A stretch of DNA of 64,000 bases, from NCBI GenBank assembly GCA_017548065.1, contig JAFYNQ010000102.1, positions 1 to 64,000 on the forward strand. The letters are read 5' to 3'. Below the pieces are notes generated by a model. The model did not search any database, was not told where the DNA came from, and saw only the letters and a list, made by a program, of their open reading frames with translations. The DNA is from Oscillospiraceae bacterium (GTDB lineage Bacteria; Bacillota; Clostridia; Oscillospirales; Oscillospiraceae). Made by a program: the position numbers and the translations under genes. This document shows positions 24,802 to 32,216 of this stretch, piece after piece. Each line of letters opens with the position of its first letter. Within the stretch, counting starts at the first letter, position 1.

Positions 24802-24806
24802 AAATT

Positions 24807-25691
24807 TTATGCTTTGGGATGGCACTTTTCGTACACAGATCTGATCTTTTGATTGATCATATTTGCATACATCTGTGTAGAAGAAATGTCGCTATGGCCC
24901 ATCAGTTCCTGCACAGAGCCGATATCAGCACCATTCTCCAACAAATGCACAGCAAAGCTGTGACGAAGCGTGTGAGGTGTAATTACCTTCTCAATACGAG
25001 CGGATTCCTGGTAGGATTTCAAAATCTTCCAAAAGCCCTGACGACTCATGCGAACACCGCTGATATTCACAAACAGCGCACGCTCTGTAGGAGAAAACAC
25101 CATGCCGCTACGAGCATCACGCAGATATGCACTCAATGCTTTCAGTGCTGCAGGATAGAGCGGAATCGTACGGGATTTCTTAGTGCTTCTGCACTTGATC
25201 ATTCCCTGCTCAAGATTCACATCATCAACATCCAGGTCAAGCAATTCTGTGACACGCATACCTGTGGCATACATAACCTCAAGCATCGCCTTATCCCGAC
25301 ACCCCTTTGCATCACTGCCGGAGGGCTGTGCCAAAAGAAGCTCGATCTCATGGCTGGTAAGAATCTGCGGTGCTTTCTTCTCCCCTCTGTCAATATGTAT
25401 ATCAGTTACGGGAGTTGCTTCCAAAAAACCGGAGCTAATCAAATAAGCATAGAAGTTTTTAAGACTTGCCAGGTTTCTAGAAACAGTTGCACCGGTACGG
25501 CCCTCTGCAACCAAGTGATCAAAGTAACCTTTAATAGTATCTTGCTTGGCATCCGCTACATCTATGTCATAATTTGCACGGAGCCATTGAGAAAACTGGC
25601 GGATGTCGCGCATATACGACGCTATTGTATTTTCAGATGCCTTTTTTACCTTTGTAAGGTAATTTTCGTAGGCTTGAATCAGATCTAGCAT
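24807..25691 (-). CDS. xerD: Tyrosine recombinase XerD-like
   Basis: 294 residues, canonical XerC/D length. Catalytic residues: Arg in A-T-G-M-R-V-T-E-L (near 145-153), Lys in R-S-T-K-K-S-R-T near 173-180, H-T-L-R-H-S near 240-245, H in M-G-H-S-D near 265, Tyr in S-S-T-Q-M-Y near 270-275. Resolves chromosome dimers at dif with a partner recombinase. The downstream position from a SpoIIM-like gene matches the clostridial spoIIM-xerD pairing. The start ATG is 25691; upstream codons lie in the preceding gene end. Confidence 0.9.
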   Translation of the reverse strand: MLDLIQAYENYLTKVKKASENTIASYMRDIRQFSQWLRANYDIDVADAKQDTIKGYFDHLVAEGRTGATVSRNLASLKNFYAYLISSGFLEATPVTDIHIDRGEKKAPQILTSHEIELLLAQPSGSDAKGCRDKAMLEVMYATGMRVTELLDLDVDDVNLEQGMIKCRSTKKSRTIPLYPAALKALSAYLRDARSGMVFSPTERALFVNISGVRMSRQGFWKILKSYQESARIEKVITPHTLRHSFAVHLLENGADIGSVQELMGHSDISSTQMYANMINQKIRSVYEKCHPKA

Positions 25692-25711
25692 GAATACGCG
25701 AACCTTTCCTT

Positions 25712-26236
25712 TTACATCGTACATTCTGTCAGCTTTGATAAAATGGGTTTAATACAATAAAATTCTAAACAGAGCAGCACAAGAACGAGGATAATATACG
25801 CCCCTACTCCCTGGTATGCATCACAACTAGGTTTCAATGTATTTTTAAACCAATAACAAAGCAAAGGTATTACCAAAAAAGAATCGGTAAATACCAGCAA
25901 CCATCGCATCAGCCAACCAGCATCGCCAAACAAAAGATTGATCAGGCAGCAGGAAAAACCGAATAAGAAAGCCTTTATACAAACGACGGGAATCAGCAGA
26001 AAAAACCGTCCCAGCCGAAATGCAACAGCAGAACAAAGAAAAGGTAAAAGCGAAACACAAGCAAACAAGACGATCGACATGCGGGAGTTGAACACAGCAT
26101 GCATCAAAGAAGTGTTTAAGCATTGTACTTGCGTCGCTATGTATGTACCTGAAATCAGGAAGACGCACCAACAGGCCAGAAGTATGACCGTGTGCATAAG
26201 ATTACTGTTTCTAAGATTTCGGTAATCAATTTGCAA
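25712..26236 (-). CDS. Polytopic membrane protein, possible SpoIIM
   Basis: 174 residues, about five hydrophobic segments, few charged residues. Size, topology and the position just upstream of xerD fit stage II sporulation protein M, part of the SpoIIDMP engulfment machine in Bacillus, but no diagnostic motif convinces me by eye. Starts with TTG at 26236, supported by GGAGG 7 nt upstream. Six cysteines/Cys-Cys pairs are unusual. Confidence 0.45.
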   Translation of the reverse strand: MQIDYRNLRNSNLMHTVILLACWCVFLISGTYIATQVQCLNTSLMHAVFNSRMSIVLFACVSLLPFLCSAVAFRLGRFFLLIPVVCIKAFLFGFSCCLINLLFGDAGWLMRWLLVFTDSFLVIPLLCYWFKNTLKPSCDAYQGVGAYIILVLVLLCLEFYCIKPILSKLTECTM

Positions 26237-26553
26237 TGTAAAACCTCCATAGTATACACGTTAAAATAGTTATGCAAACTGTGAACGTGTATTATGTAGA
26301 GGCACACATCGCACAGTTAATATACACCAAAAACCATGTAAAAGCAAGGCTTTTTCGGCATTTTCGCATTTTTTGTAAATTATGCTGATTTTTATGTCAA
26401 CAAGGTTATGTAAACTAATGTAACTAAAACACTCGCTTCTCTAGATATAGTGCAAGAAACGCTTTTTGCCGTCTAGATATTGTTTTGCAAGAAAACTTTC
26501 ACGATATTGCGCATAGGTAAATACAATTTACCTATGCGCTTTTTTTGTGCATT
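26237..26553. other. Intergenic region with direct repeats
   Basis: About 317 bp without a supported gene. It contains two imperfect copies of a TCTAGATAT...GCAAGAAA element (26440-26459 and 26472-26494, 32 bp apart) and ends in a strong plus-strand terminator, although no plus-strand gene precedes it. A small RNA is possible; no convincing promoter was found. Confidence 0.5.
26509..26546 (+). terminator. Orphan plus-strand terminator
   Basis: A perfect 14-bp stem (26509-26522 with 26526-26539), 3-nt loop, seven T. No T-run on the other strand, so it does not serve the minus-strand gene that ends at 26554. Confidence 0.85.
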
Positions 26554-26979
26554 TTACCAATTGCGCTTTCTTTTTCGGGGCTTCTTCGTTTTATTTTCCA
26601 GCGAATAATACAACAGAACTGCCCCTATCCCCCCGCCTGCCGCAGCAATCAGATGCCAAAGAGTGCGAAGGCCTATCCCATCAAAGAAAGCAACTGATAT
26701 CAAGATATAGAAAAATGAATAAGCTGATACAATAATTCCTGTATCAGAAAGCGATATAAATTTAAATATCAATCCTGTCAATACAGATCCTAAAAACGCA
26801 GACAAAAAATGTATTATCACTGCAGCAATTGGCATTGTCGCAACCTCCAGTTTTTCCCCAGAGACTAGAAACGAGACAAGCAAAATTGCTGCGAAAGAAA
26901 CAACGATACTAATTATAATTCCGGCTACGATTCTTGTTACCGACTGCTGTGAATTAATTTTTTTACCATCCTTTGGCAT
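26554..26979 (-). CDS. TIGR04086-like four-helix membrane protein
   Basis: 141 residues with four hydrophobic helices (about 15-40, 48-68, 78-98, 105-125) and a highly basic tail K-T-K-K-P-R-K-R-K-R. Composition and layout match the TIGR04086/YrzE family of small Firmicutes membrane proteins with no known function. Transcribed on its own; GGGGAGGGG precedes the ATG. Confidence 0.7.
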   Translation of the reverse strand: MPKDGKKINSQQSVTRIVAGIIISIVVSFAAILLVSFLVSGEKLEVATMPIAAVIIHFLSAFLGSVLTGLIFKFISLSDTGIIVSAYSFFYILISVAFFDGIGLRTLWHLIAAAGGGIGAVLLYYSLENKTKKPRKRKRNW

Positions 26980-27022
26980 TAGGATCCCCTCCCCTTCACT
27001 CTAACCATATGATTGAAAACAC

Positions 27023-27055
27023 AAAAAATACCGGAACGGTTATCCGTTCCGGTAT
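27023..27055 (-). terminator. Terminator after phosphoglucomutase gene
   Basis: A 12-bp perfect stem (27028-27039 with 27044-27055), 4-nt loop; on the minus strand a run of six T follows. Confidence 0.9.
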
Positions 27056-27070
27056 CATTTTTAAATCCGT

Positions 27071-28765
27071 TTAAACAGACATCTGCTGAACCATAGCATC
27101 CAGCAATTCCTTGGCAGAAGCACTATCTGCACCAACCGCAGTATAATAGAACTTAACTTTCGGTTCGGTGCCGGAGGGACGGGCAATCACACTTCCCTTT
27201 TCTCCCAGAACAAACTCCAACACATTAGAACGAGGAAGACCGGTATCGGTTACAGATGCGGTGATTACATTTGTGCGGGTTCCTGCTTTATAGTCCACAA
27301 TCTCAGAAACAACCGCACCACCTATTGCCTTAGGTGCTGCACCGCGAAGCTCTGTCATGATGTTAGCAGCCTTTTCCATTGCATCTGCGCCTTTCAACTC
27401 AATGCTTTGGACATGAGCCAGGTAATAGCCATACTTTGCATACAAGGCATTCAAAGCATCCATAATCGTCTTGCCCTGAAGCTTCAGAGCAGCCGCCATC
27501 TCACACACCAGCATAGAAGCAACAACTGCATCCTTATCACGGGCATACGTACCCTTCAGGTAGCCGCAGCTTTCCTCATAGCCGAACACAAACTTATCTT
27601 CTTCGTTATTCTGTTCCAGTGCCAGGATCTCACCGCCAATGTACTTAAAACCGGTGAGCACCGCCTTCATGGTAACGCCGTAGTAATTTGCAATTCGGTC
27701 AGCCAAAGGAGAAGAAACAATGCTTCGCACAACAATTGCACCTTCGGGAATTGTATTCTGCGCCTTCCTCGCCTTCAGGATATAATCCATAAGCAAGCAA
27801 CCAAGCTCATTTCCGGAGAGCTTCCGATAGGAATCGCCATCAGGAACAGCAATAGCAACACGGTCACAGTCAGGATCAGTACCAAGAATAACATCACAAG
27901 ACACGCTGTCTGCTACCTTATAGCTTTCTGCAAGCGCTGCATCCGTTTCGGGGTTAGGGTATTCGCAGGTCTTAAAATCGCCGTCAGGCTGCTCCTGGCA
28001 GCTTACAATAGCAGCATTCACGCCAAGACGCTTAAAAATCTCACGAACAGGCTCATTGCCGGTTCCGCAAAGGGGCGTGTAAACAACATTCAATCCGGCT
28101 TTTTTGATGATTTCAGGAGCAACAGCTTCATTAAGAACAACTGCATAGTACTCCTGCCAAACAGAATCGTCAATATAAGAGATCAATCCTTCAGACAAAT
28201 AAGCATCAAAGCTCTTAACTTCAGGAACAAAATAAGGGATAGTGCTAATCTTTTCAGTTACGATCGCTGCAGGCTCGTCAGTCATCTGACAGCCATCAGG
28301 ACCATAACATTTTACACCGTTATATTCGCCGGAATTATGACTGGCAGAGATAACGATACCACAACCGCAACCCAGCTTACGGACTGCAAAAGACAGCATA
28401 GGGGTCGGTGCAAGACGATCGTATAGATAAACAGAAATACCCTTTTCTGCAAAAGCAACCGCACAGACCTCAGCAAAAAGCTGAGAGTTATGGCGAGAGT
28501 CATAACCGATCGCCGCTTTCTGAGGCAAGGCGGTAGAAGACAGCCACGCAGCCATGCCCTGAGCAGCTCGGCGAACAGTATAACAGTTCAAACGGTTACT
28601 GCCTGCGCCCATAATGCCACGCATACCTGCAGTACCAAACTGAAGATCACTACCAAAGCGGCTCTTAAGTTCGTCTTCATTGTCTGCGATTGCAGCCAGT
28701 TCAGTTTTTACCGCAGCAGGAAGTTCTGCGTTACACCAGAACTCATAATTCTCCATATAGCTCAT
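27071..28765 (-). CDS. pgcA: Phosphoglucomutase / phosphohexomutase
   Basis: 564 residues, four-domain alpha-D-phosphohexomutase. Phosphoserine loop I-S-A-S-H-N-S-G-E-Y-N-G near 138-149, metal-binding D-P-D-C-D-R near 298-303, sugar loop G-Y-E-E-S-C-G near 396-402, and C-terminal phosphate-binding R-P-S-G-T-E-P-K near 531-538. Interconverts glucose-1- and -6-phosphate (or mannose analogue). Length matches PgcA-type enzymes. ATG 28765 has GGGAGG 7 nt upstream. Confidence 0.94.
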   Translation of the reverse strand: MSYMENYEFWCNAELPAAVKTELAAIADNEDELKSRFGSDLQFGTAGMRGIMGAGSNRLNCYTVRRAAQGMAAWLSSTALPQKAAIGYDSRHNSQLFAEVCAVAFAEKGISVYLYDRLAPTPMLSFAVRKLGCGCGIVISASHNSGEYNGVKCYGPDGCQMTDEPAAIVTEKISTIPYFVPEVKSFDAYLSEGLISYIDDSVWQEYYAVVLNEAVAPEIIKKAGLNVVYTPLCGTGNEPVREIFKRLGVNAAIVSCQEQPDGDFKTCEYPNPETDAALAESYKVADSVSCDVILGTDPDCDRVAIAVPDGDSYRKLSGNELGCLLMDYILKARKAQNTIPEGAIVVRSIVSSPLADRIANYYGVTMKAVLTGFKYIGGEILALEQNNEEDKFVFGYEESCGYLKGTYARDKDAVVASMLVCEMAAALKLQGKTIMDALNALYAKYGYYLAHVQSIELKGADAMEKAANIMTELRGAAPKAIGGAVVSEIVDYKAGTRTNVITASVTDTGLPRSNVLEFVLGEKGSVIARPSGTEPKVKFYYTAVGADSASAKELLDAMVQQMSV

Positions 28766-28828
28766 AATAAACCTCCCAATGGATTAAGAAGACAGCCCAA
28801 TAATCTTGAGCTGTCTTCTGTCTGTTGA

Positions 28829-29329
28829 TTAAATATCAGTATTCTGAGCAGACTTCTTCTCCTGGCTCTCAACCAAGGCTCTGAACTTTGCTCTAGTGTC
28901 ACGTACATCCTCAAGAGAAAGGGCAATTGCTTCCTCAGTGCGGCGCAATGCATCCTCCATATAATCGTTGCTTGCCTTACGGATTTCTGCAACACGATTT
29001 TGGGTCTGCAGAACCATATCCTGACAAACACGGGTAGCTTCCTGATAAATATTCTCCTGCTTGATCATCTCGTCAGCCTTTTCCTGGGCAGTCTTAATGA
29101 TACCCTCAGCCTCACGGCGAGCCTGACCGATCAACTCGTTACGGGACTCCACAACAGCACGAGCCTTCTTCAACTCTTCGGGCAGACCTGCAATGATCTC
29201 ATCAAGCAAATCCAAAACTTTGTCACGCTCAACAATGCACTTGTCAGCAGCCAGAGGCACTGCACGGGCATCCTGCACCAGATCATACAATGCAGACAGG
29301 ATATCTTCGCTGGTTCTATTTTCGTTCAT
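28829..29329 (-). CDS. Coiled-coil protein of unknown function
   Basis: 166 residues, almost wholly helical and heptad-like, rich in Glu, Lys, Arg and Ala; no membrane helix. Resembles the E/G or b-subunit-like stalk proteins and DivIVA-like scaffolds in composition only. Start ATG 29329 chosen for AAGGAGG; an earlier start would overlap rsmD. It sits between rsmD and the phosphoglucomutase gene in the same orientation. No function proposed. Confidence 0.7.
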   Translation of the reverse strand: MNENRTSEDILSALYDLVQDARAVPLAADKCIVERDKVLDLLDEIIAGLPEELKKARAVVESRNELIGQARREAEGIIKTAQEKADEMIKQENIYQEATRVCQDMVLQTQNRVAEIRKASNDYMEDALRRTEEAIALSLEDVRDTRAKFRALVESQEKKSAQNTDI

Positions 29330-29379
29330 TATCGGTTTCCTCCTTGTGGGTTTATAACTATAGAATTTTAAAACAGAGA

Positions 29380-29925
29380 TCAATCATCTCTTCTGTACAA
29401 TGTCAATAAAGTGTTTCCGTATTTATAGTCCTTGGAACGTGTATACCCTGCAAATTCGCATTGCAGCACTTTATCAACAGGTCGCTCAGTGACTATTATA
29501 CCACCAGATTGCAAAATGTCAATTTCTGTTATCAATTTTAATGCATTTTCCAAAAAAACTTCTGCATAAGGCGGATCAAGGAGTATAATATCAAACTTTT
29601 CTCTGGTAGTATTCAAGAAAGACGCATAGTCACTCCTTATGACTCTGCCTTCTTTTTCAAAACCGGTACGCTTGAGATTTTCCTGGATCAAACTGCAGGC
29701 TTTCTTATTTTCATCCACAAAGACAGCTGACTTAGCGCCTCTGCTGATTGCCTCAATACCAAGCTGTCCGGTGCCTCCAAACAGATCCAACACATGCGTT
29801 CCGGGAATATCAAACTGAATAATACTGAACAACGCTTCCTTGACACGATCGGCGGTAGGACGTGTTACCAAACCATCCGGTGTTTTAAGAACAACACCTC
29901 TGGCTTTACCTGAAATTACGCGCAT
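29380..29925 (-). CDS. rsmD: 16S rRNA (guanine-966-N2)-methyltransferase RsmD
   Basis: 181 residues. Starts M-R-V-I-S-G-K-A-R-G; N-terminal R-P-T-A-D-R-V-K-E-A-L-F signature near 22-33, S-adenosylmethionine site V-L-D-L-F-G-G-T-G near 45-53, catalytic D-P-P-Y near 115-118. The gene is 7 nt after uvrC. coaD, its frequent neighbour, is absent. Confidence 0.93.
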   Translation of the reverse strand: MRVISGKARGVVLKTPDGLVTRPTADRVKEALFSIIQFDIPGTHVLDLFGGTGQLGIEAISRGAKSAVFVDENKKACSLIQENLKRTGFEKEGRVIRSDYASFLNTTREKFDIILLDPPYAEVFLENALKLITEIDILQSGGIIVTERPVDKVLQCEFAGYTRSKDYKYGNTLLTLYRRDD

Positions 29926-29932
29926 AGCTCCC

Positions 29933-31750
29933 CTACCCTTCTTTCTTATGAAAATGATCGTATACAGCATGTGCTGCATCATTTGGCAAAAAACGCTCCA
30001 ATTCAGACAGCGAAGCAGCTTTTATACCGGTGATAGATTTAAATGTTTTCAACAGCTCCTGCTTCCGCTTCGGTCCAATTCCGGTGATGCCATCCAGTTC
30101 GGAATATCGCAGTCTTTTACTACGAAGCTTTCTGTGGAAAGAAATTGCAAATCGGTGCGTTTCCTCCTGGATATTACCAATAAAAGAGAAGATTGCCTGA
30201 TTGTTATCAATGCGGATCTCTTTTCCGTCAGGGGTCACCAGCGCCCGCGTGCGGTGTCGGTCATCTTTTACCATTCCCAATATCATAATATCCAGCTGCA
30301 GTGCCTGGAGCACGCACTGCGCCGTCATAGCATGGGTAACGCCGCCATCGATCAGCAGTAGGTCAGGCTTCTCATCAAAGCCAGCATCAGCCTGCTTATA
30401 ATGCTGAAATCTTCTTGTTAACACTTGCGCCATTGAAGCGTAATCATCGGGAGCATCCAACCCCTGAATATGAAAACGTTTGTAATCACTCTTGCGAGGC
30501 TTTCCGTCTTTAAAAACAACCATCCCCGCAACGATATCCGTACCCGACAGATTGGAAATATCATAAGATTCAATTCGGTCAGGCGATGTCAAACCGATCA
30601 TCTTTCCGAATAGATGCAACGTTGCATTCAGTCGTTCTTCCTTGCCGGTTACACGCTCTGCTTCCTCACGGGCATTCTTAACAGCCAACTCTACAAGGCG
30701 GACATTATCGCCCCTTTGCGGAACTTTAATGCGTGTCTTTCTTTCGTAGCGCTGCTCCAGTAATTGCGAAAAAAGTTCACAGTCGTCCGTCTCAAAAGGA
30801 AGAAAGATAATTTTGGGCGCAAAGCCTTTTGTGAGATAGTATTGCTTCATAAGGGCGGAAACAGCCACCTGCGGATCTTCGGGAACCGGGAATATTTCAT
30901 ATTCCTTATCCAGGAGATTGCCTCCCGAAAAATGGAGAACCGCAAAGCAAGCTTTTGTTTCAGTCTGACCGTAACCGATCACATCCGTATCTGCAATCGC
31001 ACCGGCTGTAACCAGCTGTTTTTTGCCCAATGCCTCAATCGCATTAAGGGCATCACGAAGCCCTGCAGCCAGTTCAAAATTCAAATCATCTGCTGCCGCA
31101 AGCATTTCTGTGCGAATCTCGTCCGCTACTGAACGGTAATTGCCGGATAACAGCTGTTTGGCACGTTCCATCCGCTGCATATATTCCACACGAGAAAGTT
31201 TATCCGAACACCAGCCTGCACACAAATTCATGTGATACTGCAGGCAAGGTCTGCCTTTCCCCAAATCTCTAGGAAATTTTTTGCCGCAGGAAGGCAGCTT
31301 CAAAGCTTTATTTATGGCATCCATTATATCCTGAGTAATACCACGACTACCAAAAGGGCCATAATAGGCTGCGCCATCACGATCCGTCTTCCCTACCATG
31401 GACATCTGCGGATATTCCTCGCGCATATCAAGTCTGACAAAAGGATACCCTTTGTCATCCTTCAGCAAAATATTGTACTTCGGCTGATAGCGTTTGATGA
31501 GCGAGCATTCCAAAACCAATGCTTCAAATTCCGTTGCGGCAACGATCACATCAAAATGGTCAATCTTACTGACCATCAGTCTTGTTTTCGGACTGTGTGA
31601 TACCGTATCTGTAAAGTATTGACTGACACGGTTGCGGAGCATTTTCGCTTTGCCAACATAAATCACGGTATCGTCTTTCGCTTTCATAATGTAGACGCCG
31701 GGCGTAAGTGGCAACTGATGCGCTTTGTCTTTTAATTCATCAAAACACAT
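29933..31750 (-). CDS. uvrC: Excinuclease ABC subunit C
   Basis: 605 residues. GIY-YIG nuclease domain at the N-terminus (T-P-G-V-Y-I-M and V-I-Y-V-G-K-A-K), UvrBC-binding UVR region near 200-235, RNase H-like endonuclease domain (E-S-Y-D-I-S-N, D-L-L-L-I-D-G-G) and two C-terminal helix-hairpin-helix motifs (I-T-G-I-G-P-K-R-K). Makes both incisions in nucleotide excision repair. ATG 31750 is chosen because GGAG overlaps the upstream TTG at 31762. Confidence 0.95.
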   Translation of the reverse strand: MCFDELKDKAHQLPLTPGVYIMKAKDDTVIYVGKAKMLRNRVSQYFTDTVSHSPKTRLMVSKIDHFDVIVAATEFEALVLECSLIKRYQPKYNILLKDDKGYPFVRLDMREEYPQMSMVGKTDRDGAAYYGPFGSRGITQDIMDAINKALKLPSCGKKFPRDLGKGRPCLQYHMNLCAGWCSDKLSRVEYMQRMERAKQLLSGNYRSVADEIRTEMLAAADDLNFELAAGLRDALNAIEALGKKQLVTAGAIADTDVIGYGQTETKACFAVLHFSGGNLLDKEYEIFPVPEDPQVAVSALMKQYYLTKGFAPKIIFLPFETDDCELFSQLLEQRYERKTRIKVPQRGDNVRLVELAVKNAREEAERVTGKEERLNATLHLFGKMIGLTSPDRIESYDISNLSGTDIVAGMVVFKDGKPRKSDYKRFHIQGLDAPDDYASMAQVLTRRFQHYKQADAGFDEKPDLLLIDGGVTHAMTAQCVLQALQLDIMILGMVKDDRHRTRALVTPDGKEIRIDNNQAIFSFIGNIQEETHRFAISFHRKLRSKRLRYSELDGITGIGPKRKQELLKTFKSITGIKAASLSELERFLPNDAAHAVYDHFHKKEG

Positions 31751-31761
31751 GATATTCTCCA

Positions 31762-31801
31762 AAAAAATTGCCTCAATGCGATCAAAGATTACATTGAGGC
31801 A
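31762..31801 (-). terminator. Terminator between HPr-like gene and uvrC
   Basis: A 10-bp perfect stem (31792-31801 with 31769-31778), 13-nt loop, seven T on the minus strand; the T-run runs directly into the GGAG of uvrC. Confidence 0.85.
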
Positions 31802-31816
31802 TTTCTGTTACATCAA
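31788..31816 (-). promoter_or_regulatory. Probable uvrC promoter inside the terminator
   Basis: Minus-strand TTGATG (31811-31816, overlapping the HPr-like stop codon), 17-bp spacer, TGTAAT (31788-31793, entering the hairpin loop). Explains how uvrC can be expressed past the terminator. Confidence 0.5.
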
Positions 31817-32073
31817 TAGACGTCACGCAAAAGAAGCTGCTCCAGTGCTTCCACCGCTTCCTCCTCACGGGAACCGTCTGCGATCAAGTTCACAGTAGCA
31901 CCGGTTACAATACCGAGAGAAATGATACCAAGCAAGCTTTTTGCGTTCATTTTGCGATTACCGACTTCTACCCAAATACCGCAGTCAAACTCATTTGCCT
32001 TCTGGACAAAATAAGAGGCCTGTTTATTATACAGTCCGGATTCGCAGCGAACAACGATTTCTTTATTGCACAT
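31813..32073 (-). CDS. HPr-like (Crh-type) protein lacking His15
   Basis: 86 residues, full HPr fold length. The phosphohistidine loop, normally G-(I/L)-H-A-R-P-A, reads S-G-L-Y-N-K-Q-A-S, with Tyr exactly at position 15; the regulatory Ser46 is retained (N-A-K-S-L-L-G-I with Ser at 46). It therefore cannot carry phosphate from Enzyme I, but could be an HPr kinase target, like Bacillus Crh (Gln15). ATG 32073 is chosen for AGGAGTG 5 nt upstream. Monocistronic: own promoter and terminator. Confidence 0.82.
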   Translation of the reverse strand: MCNKEIVVRCESGLYNKQASYFVQKANEFDCGIWVEVGNRKMNAKSLLGIISLGIVTGATVNLIADGSREEEAVEALEQLLLRDVY

Positions 32074-32118
32074 AATAACACTCCTTGTGGCTACAGACAT
32101 TTGTAGCTTTATGGTTAT

Positions 32119-32146
32119 ATCATAACAAATATCATAAAAAAGTCAA
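32119..32146 (-). promoter_or_regulatory. Promoter of HPr-like gene
   Basis: Minus-strand TTGACT (32141-32146), 16-bp spacer, TATGAT (32119-32124). The leader carries GCTACA/TGTAGC arms that could form a small hairpin. Confidence 0.65.
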
Positions 32147-32216
32147 CCAATTTTCACATATTCGGACAAAAACATAAATTTATACAGAAAAGACGCTACA
32201 AATATTGTGAATTTGG

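Noticed and set aside
22113..25691. Integrative element defined by the two recombinases
   Set aside because: Between them lies only pfkA, a core gene; no direct-repeat ends, excisionase or cargo genes were found.
26249..26256. TATACTAT as sigma-E -10 of the SpoIIM-like gene
   Set aside because: The start of transcription would fall inside or past the GGAGG at 26243-26247.
26440..26494. CRISPR-like or tandem repeat array
   Set aside because: Only two imperfect copies; no array, no cas genes anywhere in the window.
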